Notes: generated from the sequence alone by a model not told the origin. Counted from the stretch's first letter, positions 32,801 to 42,823 are shown. The stretch: 64,000 nt of DNA from Enoplolaimus lenunculus (GCA_030248215.1 JASANG010003076.1:36488-100487), one strand, 5' to 3'. A program made the numbers and translations.

Positions 32801-35724
32801 GTCAAAAAAGTATAGCGCAACCCTTAATCGTACAGCTGAACTAATTACAAACTAAATGTTCAATAAGGCATGTTTTTATAAATGTTAGGGCCAATGTTAG
32901 TATGGAAAATACTCGGCCTCAAATAGCACACACCTGTTATCAAACTATTAAAATTATATTGAAAAATGTTTAACTTTGAAAGCAAAGTTGTTACAAACAC
33001 TAAAGACACTTTTGTCGACTCGAAAACACTTTAAAATTTAGCTTAAAAACCATATATCACTGTTAAAGCATCAGTATTTTCGCTAAATTTTTCCCTTTTG
33101 TAGGTACACTTTTCCTATGGTCAGCGGTTGAATTATAAAATTTAAACGTCGTTTTCCTCACAACGACCATAAACTAGACACGTTTTCATCTGTAACAAGA
33201 ATTGTACCACGGCTGATATAGTTAACCCTTTCTCACATGAATATTTTCTATTTCCCCTGAGACCTACTTTTATGCTAGGATTCGAACTCCAGTGACTGGA
33301 GTGGGAGGCGTATACCATCACCACTCAGGTATAGGAGCTTGACGCTCGAGCCCGAGGGGGCTCTCACGTCTTGTGGTGATTTAGTACTATGTATACGTGT
33401 TGCAATTGTAAAACACGGTGCGCTATATGCTATTTAACGTATATACACTGCGCTGAGTTGCCTACAGGCAACTCAATGTGAGAAGGGGTTAAGAGCCGTG
33501 CTCGCCTCACTACGTTCGGCTCGAGCCGCAACCTTGACGCATCGCAGCAGTGTGTGTTCATATCTCGGAAGAACGCAAAACCGTGCTACAACTATTACTA
33601 CTTATCCAGCGTTTTGACTGATACGTGCAAACTGTACGATTTCAATTGCAATGCTATTGAACAATCACTGCGCTTCGTACCTAGCGATACAGCAATAAAG
33701 TGCTTTCTTGACAATAAATGCTTTGTGGACGAAACTTCACACAGGATTAATAACGAATTAAGCGATTCACACATCATGAAAGCGGCGTTTGATATAAACG
33801 CAAACTGGATTGCTATACCAGCAATTGCGCAAGTAATATCGGGTTTCTACAAAATGATAAACGTTAGCTTTTTATATTGAGACGCTTTCAAATTATATGA
33901 GAAGACACTGACTAAAAATGGTTCGTCTGGCGTAAGGTCTGCAACGACTTTCAGTGAAAACGATCATATTTTCTGACATCAGGCACAAAAATGGCTAACG
34001 TGTTTATTGGGTTATTATTTATGTATGTATTATTTGCAGTTGTCACACCAACCAAAATAATCATAACTACAAAATGAAATTTTAATTTCGCAGTGTTTGA
34101 ACATTATTCTTATACTGGGGCGTCCAGGTTTCGGGTTGGTCTATAAAAAAGTATGTTTAGATTCTAGATTACATTTGTTTTGCTTAAGCTTAGGCTTAGG
34201 CTTAGGCTTAGGAACTCATTTTTGCCACGCTTAGCCTAATAGGCTTAGGTTTAGGAATACGTTTAATCTACTGTTACGCCACTTAAAGTAACATTGGCCC
34301 TAATTTTAAAAATTAACAATTCACGACATAGCTGTAATTATTCACCTAGTGTTTTATTGGCATAATTTTGTTACTTTCAAACGTAAAATACATGATGTTC
34401 ACTGACCCTTGGATCAACTGCTAACAATATGACAGTGTGTGCCAGAAGTAGCGATAATTCCTGGCCCATATGTATCACTCTTTCAGTTGAAAACGATCTA
34501 AAATTAAAGAATAAATGAGTATAGCTGTGAAGTTTAGCAAAAATTTGCGTTCATAACGAATGTTACACTTTTTGTACACAATTTGTGTTGCAGTAAAACT
34601 GATGTATTTGGCACAAAAGCTTCGACTGCGTCCGCGACTGCGTAAAATAAAGTAGTTGACAAAGGAACTCAAGACATATCCATGGTGCTCGTTCATATAT
34701 CAGAGTTAATAACGGCAAACACCAACCAATACCTGCAAAATTTTAAATTTTAAAATCAACGTTGACACCGGAAAATTTTGTGCCAAAACCGACTTATTAC
34801 ACGGTAAATTTTGTGGCCGAAATGTGAAATTATTGTGAATGGTGCATAAAAAGATCGGGTGAGCTAGCTAGCTGGAGTTCGCATGTTTTGTGCTATTCGT
34901 TTTTTATAAAGATAAATACATTTTTGTTACGGGAACATACGAACCAAGTAATACAGACGATTTGACAAAATCCGCGCTTTTTAATTTTCGGCTTCGGTTC
35001 ACTCATAATTCAAATCGTACACCGCTAGCTTAGCTTGCCCACCTTTGCTTTCGTGTCACTATAAATGGTTTGCTTTGAACGCTAACACAAAATGACGAAA
35101 TTCGGCACTTGTGTATTTCGTAATCTTGGTTAGGGTTAGACACCTGGCATACCGATACAATTTCTACTTTTCAGCGAGCTAATGTTTAGAACTGAATAGC
35201 TTAGAAATACATCAAGTGTTTGATGATTAGGGTCAATGTAAAGAACACAGTATTATAAGCATATTCCTAAGCGTAAGCCGAAGCCTAAGCCTAAGCATAA
35301 GAATGAGCATATTCTTAAGCCTAAGCCTGAGCAAAGCAAAAAATATTAGTCTAAAACTTAAGCTTAGTCTTTTCTAGTCTCACAGAAAAACGTTCCGCCT
35401 CTGATCTTTACATGGGCTATGATTAGCAACAAAGTCGCAACCTGCGTGAAATTCCTTATGGACCACTGGTCACGCAATCTCTTATGTTATATCTCTGTCG
35501 AGCGGTGATATGTCGTGCATACCAGAGCGAATTTTTGAATTACAATGTTCAATCTATTTACCTTAAAAGGATAAAGCTGATAAAGCAACACGATAACACT
35601 GCAACCAACCATGTACAACCGAGAACTTGAACGCTTTTCAGTACTGCAGTCACTACTGGCGAGTACGGTTTTTGAAACATAACCCGGACGCAGTATATAA
35701 ATACTCAAACAATCTGATTGGTTC
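26768..35724 (-). CDS. Unrecognised multi-pass membrane protein gene (3' part)
   Basis: Four minus-strand exons are supported: 35724-35562 (phase 2/0), 32423-32357 (1/2), 28992-28824 (2/0) and 26890-26768 (0 to TAA). The last three join directly in phase. The first needs one more exon, which I did not find, before 32423. The predicted product has a Cys-containing outer segment with a hydrophobic span (MVGCSVIVLLYQLYPF), then CGTLASGLTAAFGLEQY, then two spans (IIKTVLTGLSFAAGSVATFS and VVFPVNIALGWYIWFTH), and ends in a charged tail (VDKKERKAIEAIKNANQIYN). I do not recognise the family. Confidence 0.6.
26930..27130. repeat. ggctccggctt low-complexity patch
   Basis: Degenerate repeats of 'ccggctccggcttcgg' give false Ser/Gly or Arg-rich frames on both strands (26863-27203). 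A related short patch is at 14.1 kb. Confidence 0.7.
27194..27552. mobile_element. hAT-like MITE
   Basis: It starts CAGGGTGTAAAT and ends GGTTACACTCTG (inverted). It is flanked by the 8-base direct repeat CAGCTAGA/CAGCTGGA (7 of 8). An 8-bp target duplication plus a CAGGG-type end is the hAT hallmark. Confidence 0.78.
27730..27990. mobile_element. GAGTTGA palindromic MITE
   Basis: TATACTGTTAATTCCATTAA at the left, CATTGGAATTTACAGTGTA at the right; the interior is palindromic tcaactca/tgagttga runs, as in the 22.76 kb copy. Confidence 0.8.
28331..28514. mobile_element. TTAGGC-core MITE, group 2
   Basis: GGCCCATGCTACTTTACTGG and CCCCTAAAAGTACCATTGAC are inverted termini around a TTAGGC-like core. 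Confidence 0.82.
28824..28992 (-). CDS. Exon with two predicted membrane spans
   Basis: This 169-nt exon runs from acceptor 'aatcgatag' to donor AACC|gtaagt, phase 2 to 0, 56 codons. The frame MSTSSMIIKT... is strongly hydrophobic in two blocks and carries a possible N-glycosylation site near the end (NAT). It could alternatively be a first exon starting at its own ATG (28991). Phase agreement with both neighbouring exons favours an internal exon. Confidence 0.65.
29041..29308. mobile_element. TGACTC palindromic MITE, elongated copy
   Basis: TACACTACAAAAAATGGTGAG to CTCACCATTTTTTGCAGTGTA. It is longer than other copies because one arm segment (cctatttcggatagagtc) is duplicated. The minus frame 29151-29351 is repeat-derived. 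Confidence 0.85.
29669..29872. mobile_element. TGACTC palindromic MITE
   Basis: TACACTGCAAAAATGGTGTG to CACCTTCTCTTGCAGTGTA; full length, about 360 bp from the previous copy. Confidence 0.88.
30425..30730. repeat. 60-bp AT-only tandem repeat, ~5 copies
   Basis: Four full 60-bp units (tcatctt...aaatttaaa...) plus partial ones. Each unit is nearly self-complementary around aaatttaaaatttg, and only one or two substitutions separate copies. The first partial unit is in the opposite sense. A 63-residue frame just after it (30725-30916) is unsupported. Confidence 0.95.
31222..31376. repeat. Degenerate ~12-22 bp GGGAGACYGGGACACT repeat
   Basis: Repeated ggagaccgggcacttggag-type phrases vary in spacing. 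They explain the Pro/Ser/Arg-rich minus frame 31104-31412, which I do not regard as a gene. Confidence 0.7.
31400..32100. other. No gene; taaactta-rich sequence and MITE scrap
   Basis: 31440-31830 is rich in short 'tttaagctta/taaactta' words suggestive of an old element. 31877-31946 ends with ccttttattcgggtcaatac, a right end of the GTAGTGACCCGAATA family. Confidence 0.5.
32357..32423 (-). CDS. Small exon of the membrane-protein gene
   Basis: This 67-nt exon runs from acceptor 'aacgtttcag' to donor TTTC|gtaagt, phase 1 to 2, reading CGTLASGLTAAFGLEQYKSD + F. It joins in phase to the exon at 28992. Confidence 0.55.
32503..32823. mobile_element. Foldback element containing a 21-bp minisatellite
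   Basis: GGGTTGCGCTATACTTGACG at the left is inverted at the right (acgtcaaaaaagtatagcgc, then aaccc). Inside, 32624-32790 carries about 7 copies of GGCGCCGTACGGGTGACAGAC. The frames on both strands made of RRTGD or SVTRTAP repeats are products of this array. A related tacggt/cgtcac patch lies at 7.44-7.56 kb. Confidence 0.85.
33222..33492. mobile_element. TTAA element with tRNA-like body (subtype A, best copy)
   Basis: TTAACCCTTTCTCACATGAA at the left and CAATGTGAGAAGGGGTTAA at the right, with TTAA on both sides. In the minus sense it holds an A box-like tacctgagtggtgatggta, a B box-like ggagttcgaatcct, the GC block and the palindrome gttgcctacaggcaac. Confidence 0.9.
33497..33872 (+). CDS. 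Possible Cys-rich (PAN-like) coding segment
   Basis: A long plus-strand open stretch directly after the TTAA element includes CYNYYYLSSVLTDTCKLYDF, two further Cys pairs (KCFLDNKCF) and ends near GFYK. Spacing of Cys and aromatic residues recalls PAN/apple domains (C..Y.Y......C.LY). No confident splice acceptor is left, perhaps because the element inserted there. It may be a gene fragment or pseudogene. Confidence 0.35.
34108..34300. mobile_element. TTAGGC-core MITE, group 2
   Basis: Left end partly eroded (ctggggcgtccaggtttcgg); right end CCACTTAAAGTAACATTGGC. TTAGGC core. Confidence 0.8.
35230..35418. mobile_element. TTAGGC-core MITE, group 1
   Basis: GGTCAATGTAAAGAACACAG and CCTCTGATCTTTACATGGGC, inverted, around a cctaagcc core; a short piece of the left terminus is deleted. 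Confidence 0.82.
35562..35724 (-). CDS. Exon with outer Cys segment and membrane span
   Basis: This 163-nt exon runs from acceptor 'gttcacttcag' to donor TAAG|gtaaat, phase 2 to 0, 54 codons. NQSDCLSIYILRPGYVSKTV is followed by a second Cys and the hydrophobic MVGCSVIVLLYQLYPF. It is assigned to the membrane-protein gene by strand and composition; the connecting exon is missing. Confidence 0.45.
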
Positions 35725-35772
35725 CTGAAGTGAACGGAAATTATGTTTTCAAATACTGCAACACAAAAACAG

Positions 35773-35975
35773 CGGCCAATGTTACTGTAAGCCGCATAAC
35801 ATTAGATTAAGCGTATTCCTAAGCCTAAGTCTGAGCGTTGGAAAAATGTGTTCCTAAACCTAAGCCTAAGCCTAAGACTAAGCCTAAGCCTAAGCGAAAC
35901 GATGTAATCTGGAATCTAAACCTACTCTTTCATGGACCCAACAGAAACCTGGACGCCTCTTAAAGTAACATGGAC
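35773..35975. mobile_element. TTAGGC-core MITE, group 2 (opposite orientation)
   Basis: GGCCAATGTTACTGTAAGCC and CCTCTTAAAGTAACATGGAC, inverted, with a cctaagcc core. Confidence 0.85.
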
Positions 35976-36135
35976 TAAAACAGCAATGGCATAATTTTAG
36001 ACCAACGCGTTTATTCAGATTCAGTATAAGCCACAGTTTTACTACGCCAAGCAGTAAAGAATTTACACTGATTAAGTGCTCGAAATCTGTGTTCAGCGGT
36101 TTTACATTATTTTCTCATTTGTCCAAGAAATAAGT

Positions 36136-37722
36136 GTGCCTAACCCCCCCCCAAATTTTCACCTTATCGCCCTCTCATATGTAACACACACTAGCGTTAG
36201 TTTTGGCTTATCTCAGGGGCTCTCCTCCTTTCTGGCTTGAGCAGTCAGAACTAGTGTTCTGGCGGAGTTCCACCCGCTCCCCGTCCCCTCCCACTCCCGT
36301 TCCAGTTAAGCCAGTCGTTGCACGTTATGGTGCGATTCATGTGGTCCTTGCACACTCGTTTTCCACATGACGACAGCTCAATCTCGTAGATTTGCGACAA
36401 CTTTGACCTGACATTTGGTCGGTTTACCAGATGTAGAAGGTTCGTTTCGCTTTTGAGCAGCCCGTAAGCCATAAATGAATCCTTTGATTTTGCGTAAATT
36501 TTTTCACTACTGTAACGTTTGGTCATATTGTCTTGCGCTAGTTGTTCGGCTACTTTTTTCATGAAAACATTGCGTGACTTTTGATATCTGTTCAGTTTCA
36601 TGACAATGAATGCGTTGTACGGTACTTAGCAGGTTTCGCCGGATGTACGCTCGCCCCGATATCCTCATCCCGTAGAGCTGTTCATCTACTGTAAGTGATT
36701 CGACGGTATATAATAACGTAAGTTGGCTGAATAGGTCCCAACATCTGTATAGCAGCCATTTTGTCACTTTTTTCCTCCCGGCGTCAGTTTGTTGTCGAAT
36801 GTTACATTTTCCAGCAACTGTTTCATTCTGTTTTTTGACACGCGCAGCGGTAAAAGGGCCTGCTGTCGTTTTTGGTGAATAGTGAAGCCACTGGAGACAT
36901 GTTATCGCGATCTGCACCAGCTCTTACCACCCCAAGCCAAGCTTTCAGCTCGCACATTGGTAGCGTTGAAAAATTCGCGCCCGCAGTCGCCTACTAGTAG
37001 TCGCTGAATTGTATGTAAAATGGGCCCGTTTATATAAAGATAAAATGCTTGTGACTCTGTTGTAGGGTTTACTGCAGTGCCTTCGCGAAAGCGAATTATA
37101 TTTCTAGCTAACACACGGACAGGCGGTGTTGTAGAATGCCACTCAACACCCGTCGCTGACAAAAACACATTACTTCCACTAGAAGTCTCGTCCATATCGC
37201 TCAACTCACTACTAGATGCGTCCGATTGTTTTTGTAATTCACCATCACTATCTTGCTCATAAATAGCAGCCTCTTCACTACTGCATTGACCTAACTCAAC
37301 TAATTCTGAGTCGTCATTTGAATTATTGTCGTCCGGTTTGTCATCTTCTGTCTCTGAATCACTTGGTTCTAATACACGTCGTACGACCTCAGTCAAAGAT
37401 AATTTATGCAAACCTGACATTTCCCTGACTTTACCTCACCATACAAAACCGTGTGTAAGAACAAAACGTTCCAATTCTTGTCAAAACTCAAACTATGATC
37501 AAATCAACATCTGTCTACATATGTAGACGGTCGGGTTATATAGGTATATGACTCACTGTACAGCAAACTTTTGTTCCCACAATGCTATAAGTTTTTTATA
37601 CTACTATAACAGAATAATTATCGATGGAAATTAAACAATAGATTCTTAACTATAGCACCTGCCGAACAATCAATTGTCGAACTGGTTATGTCTACATATG
37701 TAGACTGTCGGGCCATTGAGGG
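36136..37722 (-). pseudogene. piggyBac-type transposase remnant (PGBD-like)
   Basis: Three overlapping minus-strand frames (37420-36902, 36917-36507, 36601-36251) carry, in order, an acidic N-terminus, PPVRVLARNIIRFREGTAVN, the piggyBac signature LTVDEQLYGMRISGRA and a C-terminal region with KRYSSEKIYAKS. The reading frame changes at least twice, so the copy is dead. The right terminus is CCCTCAATGGCCCGACAGTC next to TTAA (37723-37726), the piggyBac target. The left terminus is not clear; the run of C at 36137-36146 may mark it. A subterminal motif tctacatatgtagac occurs twice (37511, 37688). Confidence 0.8.
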
Positions 37723-37735
37723 TTAATAAAGTGTT

Positions 37736-37910
37736 CCCATGTATAGAACTGGGCCGGCCCTTTTTAGGACGGGCTGTAACAGTCAGTTTAAGCTTTAGAC
37801 TAAATTTTTTGCTTAGACTTAGGCTTAGGAATACGCTCATGCTTACATTTAGGCTTAGGCTTAGGAATATGCTTATACTACTGTTCCGGCCCTGTTCTGT
37901 ACATGGGCCG
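37736..37910. mobile_element. TTAGGC-core MITE, group 3
   Basis: CCCATGTATAGAACTGGGCC and GGCCCTGTTCTGTACATGGG form the third type of terminus; TTAGGC core. It begins only 10 bases beyond the TTAA of the piggyBac remnant. Confidence 0.85.
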
Positions 37911-38655
37911 GAAATTGAAAAGTATGAAATTTTGCACCTCGAATAAACACTGGCATCATTATACTAATTTTTTGACTAAACATCTGATAACAACGAAATA
38001 TTTTGACGGAAATCTTTTTGAGTACAAAGAACTAAATATATCTTGTAAACTTAAAAACGTACCGGAACAGAACCGATAACTTTTATAATGACATACCTGA
38101 GCCGAATGTATTTCTAACTTGAAATTATATGTATATAAAATAATTTGAAATATCAATTTCTGAGGGGCGATGCTAAACGCGTCCCACCGCATCAACCCCA
38201 TTTTTAATTTCGAATGTAAAAATTCATTCTAAATGCGGAAAGGGGTTAACAATTATTGTTGTTTCAGCAGTAAAACGCATTCCAGACTGAACATACAGTT
38301 CAATTTTTATTTTTGTATCTTCGATACACTTTTATATTGAATAAATTCACGTCTGTAATTAACGGCATACCTCTTTTGGAAATTGAAATTCTGAAATTCA
38401 ACAAAAATAACAATTGTTATTATAATTAAACAAGTTTTGGCTTTAGCATCTCAAAATTTTCTCAATTTTGCCGGGTTTGGTCTTGAACTTTCATTAAATT
38501 TGGTAATTGAGCAATTACTTCGGCAACAGTTAATCTGTTTTGTGAATTTAATTATAAACTGTTTGCTACGCAAACGCATTTTGCCACCAAGTACAGATAC
38601 AGCAGTAGAGCAGTATATTAGCGTTGAGTTGAGCTGATACTGCAAAAGCTTCAAA

Positions 38656-39096
38656 TACTGTAGTGACCCGAATAAGAGGGGGAACCGATATTTATTTGGC
38701 CTCTCCAGAGAGTACCCCCTTGTTATTCGATTACAGACTGTTATTCGTTTTTAACCCACGTTCCGCCGCCCTTCGTTACTAATATATATCCGGTACTGCA
38801 ATTATCCGTTGAATGAAACGTTTCTTTGTTTTGTGTCAAGAGCTCGAACGATACCGCAGGGTTATACTTAAGAATGTACTTTCACATCTATGCTTTAAAG
38901 TTTCGAACTTAATTTTATTTACTCCTGGAGTCATTTATGCGGTACAATTAGGGATAATTGACATTTATGGGCTCTAATTAGGGTTTAAGGACTCTATCCG
39001 GTTACGGCTCTTATTAGGGATACGAACTAATATTGATTGGAACTCAAAATGTGGACCCCCTCTTATTACCCTCCTCTTATTCGGGTCACTACAGTA
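38656..39096. mobile_element. TA-flanked MITE, intact (GTAGTGACCCGAATA family)
   Basis: TACTGTAGTGACCCGAATAA at the left is perfectly inverted at the right (ttattcgggtcactacagta). The outer TA is a likely target duplication, as in Tc1/mariner-type elements. Partial copies are at 12.49, 31.88 and 49.30 kb. Confidence 0.85.
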
Positions 39097-39124
39097 CGAT
39101 ACAATATCGCTTAAAATACCGCAA

Positions 39125-39312
39125 CACTTGAAAATACACACAAAAAATGTTTCTGAAATTTTTCAGAAATGTATTTTCTGTGGCAAATCTGAAAAGTTTT
39201 TCTGATATTTAACACAATTTTTCTAGAAATAACACGAAAACGTTAATTTTCAGACTTTATTTCAAAACTTTTTTGAAAACTTTTCTGAAATAACAGAAAT
39301 ACTTTTCAAGTG
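39125..39312. mobile_element. Small inverted-repeat element (CACTTGAAAA ends)
   Basis: CACTTGAAAATACA at the left and TACTTTTCAAGTG at the right; the interior is full of tttctgaaa/tttcagaaa palindromes. Confidence 0.65.
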
Positions 39313-39314
39313 CA

Positions 39315-40125
39315 CCTTGCTAATCATATGTCTTAAATGTAAAATATTTTTCTTAAATATCAGAAATATTTTTTGAGTGTACTTGTTGCCCATGAGCTAT
39401 GCAAAGATTACTTTTTTCGTCAATTATTCGCACTATTGTAACGTTTGCCTCGCTGCCGTCCCAAAATCTCACCGTCCCATAAAAAGAATTTGAGATAGCA
39501 GCTAGAATTTTGGAATTCCGGGATAAGGTAAGCGTTGGGCATTTCAGGATACGGAACGATTTCAGGATTTCAAAGTATGGCCGAAGGTAGTATTTGGAGG
39601 TTTTGGAATTTTCGAATATAGGCGACGGTGCGATTTTGACAGTTTCAGTTGAGAGATTGCTAAATTTCAGAAAGTGATCGCACGTGGGATTTAGAACAGT
39701 AGAATATCGCGGGGCCGAGACAATGTCTCGAGAGGTCTCCGTGTAGATTACCATAACCGCGCACAGCATAAAATTAAATTATGCTCCATGTTATCCAAGT
39801 TGGCCCTTTATGTTTCACCGAGACTCGCCCGTCTTCCGGCACCATGCTTACAATGTATACAATATCAAATGGTTAATTACGCCCAAAAAATAGAGCCTCA
39901 GAAGGTTTTGAAATGACCGGTATTTGGTTTGATTTCACAAATGTCTAAAACATTCGTCGGGTCAATCGAGTGAAGCTGCTTAAAAGGTCGAGGCCATCCT
40001 AGAACGAGCATTAGGGTGCTAACCTCGACACTTGAATATGGGAGCAGGTGAAAATTTGGGATATTGTTACAAATGAGATGTTGGCAATTGTGGTGGCGGG
40101 GGAGGATTAAAATGATGACGCCATG
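39315..40125. other. No supported gene
   Basis: A 138-residue minus frame (39353-39769) has internally repetitive composition (ILKSFRILK-type) and no recognisable domain. I do not call it. Confidence 0.4.
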
Positions 40126-40129
40126 GTCA

Positions 40130-40470
40130 AAGCCTATGCCTGAATCCAAGCCTATGCCTAAGCCTGATTCTAATCCTAAGCCTAATCCTAAAATTCTCAG
40201 CCCAGGGGTAATTTGAGATCTAATTTATATTAAAACCAAAGCCTGCTCTTGAAAATCAAACATAAGCCTAAGCCTAAGTCTAAACCTAAGGCTAAGAAAC
40301 CGCCAGAGTCTATATCTAAGCCTAAGCCAGATCCTACGCGCAAAACCATATTTCTAAAACTGAGCCTAAACCGCAGCCTTGCCCTATCCTGAACTTAAGC
40401 CTAAACCAAAAGTTTGCTAATCCTAAACCTAAAGCGTTAGCCTAAACGTAAGCCTAAACCCAAAGAATTT
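40130..40470. repeat. Degenerate CCTAAG (TTAGGC complement) array
   Basis: A loose array of cctaagcctaa words with other sequence between them and no visible terminal inverted repeats. It is probably two or more decayed cores. Confidence 0.65.
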
Positions 40471-41154
40471 CTAGCGATGGATATGCGCTATTAAAGTAAC
40501 AAAATCCCGAACTTTATAAATTTCATCACAAACAAAAGCAATCGGTTTTATATCTGGAACGGTGTGGATTTTGTAGAACGGCAGGAAAGTGTATATTTGC
40601 CATAAACGTTGATCAGCTTTAAAACATGTTGCATGCCAGAATCCAAACTTAACAAATTTAAACCATTATAGAGCATTTTTAGTACCAACTATTAAATTCG
40701 GTTAAAAATTTCGTGTCTGACACGTTCAATAAAAAGTTCTCGTAGAACCAAAAGATATAGAACAAGGAAACCCGTCTAAAGAATGCTTTTGTGGCCGGCA
40801 ATCTTGTATTGAAATACAAATGGTCAGAGAATCAGCCAGGCCCGTAGCCAGCTAACCTTGCTAGGGTGCACAAAAAATTTTTTCAGGAGTGGCATTCAAG
40901 GGTTTTCAATGACTTACAAGCAAGATTGAAAATTTTCTAGGGGGGGGGCGAAAAGTTTTCGAGGGTGGCTGAGCCCCCCATGGCTCTCGCTTGGCTGCGG
41001 GACTGGAATCAGTGATATTAAAAGTACCAGTATCGCTGGCTTTACTTGCCTTAATTGTTTTATTTATGCATATTACGTAGTTGCATTGTTCAGTATCATA
41101 CGCTCGCGAGCAGATGTTCTACGCTTTTCTTTGGCTAATCTTAATAAATATTTA

Positions 41155-41338
41155 GGTCCATGTATAGAACAGGGCCGGAACAGTAGTATAAGCATATTTC
41201 TAAGCCTAAGTTTAAGCCTAAGCGTATGGATGAGGCTATTCCTAAGCCTAAACCTAAACCTAGGCAAAAAATAGTATAAAGCTTGACTCTATTATAGCCC
41301 CTCAGGAAAACAATCCGGCCCTGTTCTATACATGGACC
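41155..41338. mobile_element. TTAGGC-core MITE, group 3
   Basis: GGTCCATGTATAGAACAGGG and CCCTGTTCTATACATGGACC, a perfect inverted pair as far as I read it; cctaagcc core. Confidence 0.9.
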
Positions 41339-41461
41339 AATATTTATATATAGCAAAGGGTTCTAGGTTTCTAATAGTAACTTCTGTATGATTAAACATA
41401 TATTTATATGGAAACGTATTGATAAATAGATTTGTCGTCGTAAAACTTCGCAACAACCTAC

Positions 41462-41665
41462 CACATTTAGGTACAGCAGGATTAAATGTTCCGTCTGCAG
41501 AGCAGTAAACGCTTGGCGTGCCAGCGACCTCACTGCCATCATCACATTTAACTGTAAGCTTTTCATATTGACGTACGAAAGTATGCTGGTCGTTATTCAC
41601 TAGTTTATTATCGTTTGATGAAATGATTATAACTCCGTTTTCAATTTCTGCAACCTCGCAGTAGT
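41462..41665 (-). CDS. Sushi/CCP domain exon
   Basis: This 204-nt exon runs from acceptor 'aatctctag' to donor TGTG|gtaggt, phase 1 to 1, the usual form for sushi exons. It reads YCEVAEIENGVIIIS ... KLTVKCDDG ... PSVYCSADGTFNPAVPKC: four Cys in the order and spacing of a complement control protein module, ending in the NPxxPxC motif. It follows in phase the mucin exon at 47.43-47.74 kb, if the stop-containing exon at 43.3 kb is skipped. Otherwise it belongs to a separate neighbouring gene. Confidence 0.82.
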
Positions 41666-41731
41666 CTAGAGATTAAAAAAATTTAAACATGTTAGATTTA
41701 TTAGCATAAATTGTAGTATTAAGGTTGCAAA

Positions 41732-41932
41732 TACACTGCAAGAAACGAAGAGTCAAATTGACTCTCTCCGAAATGGGCTTTTCCTGACTACACAAACTGA
41801 GCCCAAATTTGACTCCGCCAGAGTCAAATTGAGTCGAATTTGTCTCTGGTTGAACTTTGATTCAGTTTGTGTAGTCAAGAAAAGCCTATTTCGGAGAGAA
41901 TCAATTTGACTCACCATTTTTTGCAGTGTACT
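41732..41932. mobile_element. TGACTC palindromic MITE
   Basis: TACACTGCAAGAAACGAAGAG to CTCACCATTTTTTGCAGTGTA, full length. It lies 67 bases beyond the sushi exon's acceptor. Confidence 0.88.
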
Positions 41933-42529
41933 ACTTCAATTTGAATTTCAGATATTCGTTTACCGGGTTTGACTTTTTTTGAAACATGGCAACACAGTGT
42001 GTTTTGCATTGAATGAGCAACAAAATGTCATAATTTCGTTTGATGTGCTGACACTTTATTACTTTATTTTATCTTAGTTTAATACTGTGGTCCTTTCTAT
42101 TATTTTACGTCAGAGAACGTGTCGCTTTTGTCACACGTACCATCTGAAATTTATACCTTCCTCAAACTAGTAGGACAGACTGGCTACGGACTTACGAAAG
42201 ACTGGGCATTTCGTTGAAATCAACACGGCTTGAAACCTATAAATTTTTATTTGGTGGACGAACGAATTATGACCATAACCAACTGGTGATCGTAAGTAAA
42301 CGCTAAATTTCAATCACAAACGTTGAACGAGTATTTTGACCAACCGCTGCCGCCAGCGCCGGTACAAGCAGTATCCAACATACCCAGATTCAACGCAATT
42401 GAGAATCATTGCTACAAGATCAGCAATGGAAACCTGTCAAATTGCCAGACAACAATCCACTCAAACAACTTTCGTTCTGGATGCACTTGGATTCGCGAAT
42501 AAGCAAAATCGATGTCAGGTGGCCGCACA

Positions 42530-42790
42530 CTGACACGACAACTCAAAGCACAACCAGCCACGGATCAGTCTGACAGCAATTGCCGATTTGAAAATCGCCG
42601 TCATTTCATTATGGTGGAAGTCCGATTACGGAGTTATAACAGCATCAAAGGAATCTTACTAAAACAACTCGCTGACGTACATTTCCGTTGGACACCAAGG
42701 CAGTGGTGGTCCTTTGGAAACAAAGCTGCTGACAGAACTGCTACAGTGGGCAAATTTTAATATCAACAACACGCTCAAGTCCCAATCTCA
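42530..42790 (+). mobile_element. Retroelement scrap with RNase-H-like end
   Basis: The plus-strand stretch YNSIKGILLKQLADVHFRWT followed by GNKAADRTA resembles the RNase H end found in several retroelements (hxFxWxPxHxxxxGNxxAD). No reverse transcriptase is visible. It is an old fragment; LINE or LTR origin cannot be decided. Confidence 0.4.
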
Positions 42791-42823
42791 GTGGCAACGT
42801 TAGACAGAGCGATCTCAAATGTT

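Noticed and set aside
32578-32820. Frames with SVTRTAP or RRTGD repeats on both strands
   Set aside because: They are products of the 21-bp minisatellite; both strands are open because the unit is a multiple of three.
34440-34712. Possible Cys-rich minus-strand exon (CLPLLTLIYERAPW region)
   Set aside because: An acceptor is present, but the donor is weak and the phase does not join the neighbouring exons of the membrane-protein gene.
39353-39769. 138-residue minus-strand open frame
   Set aside because: Internally repetitive composition, no domain or conserved motif, and no context to support a gene.
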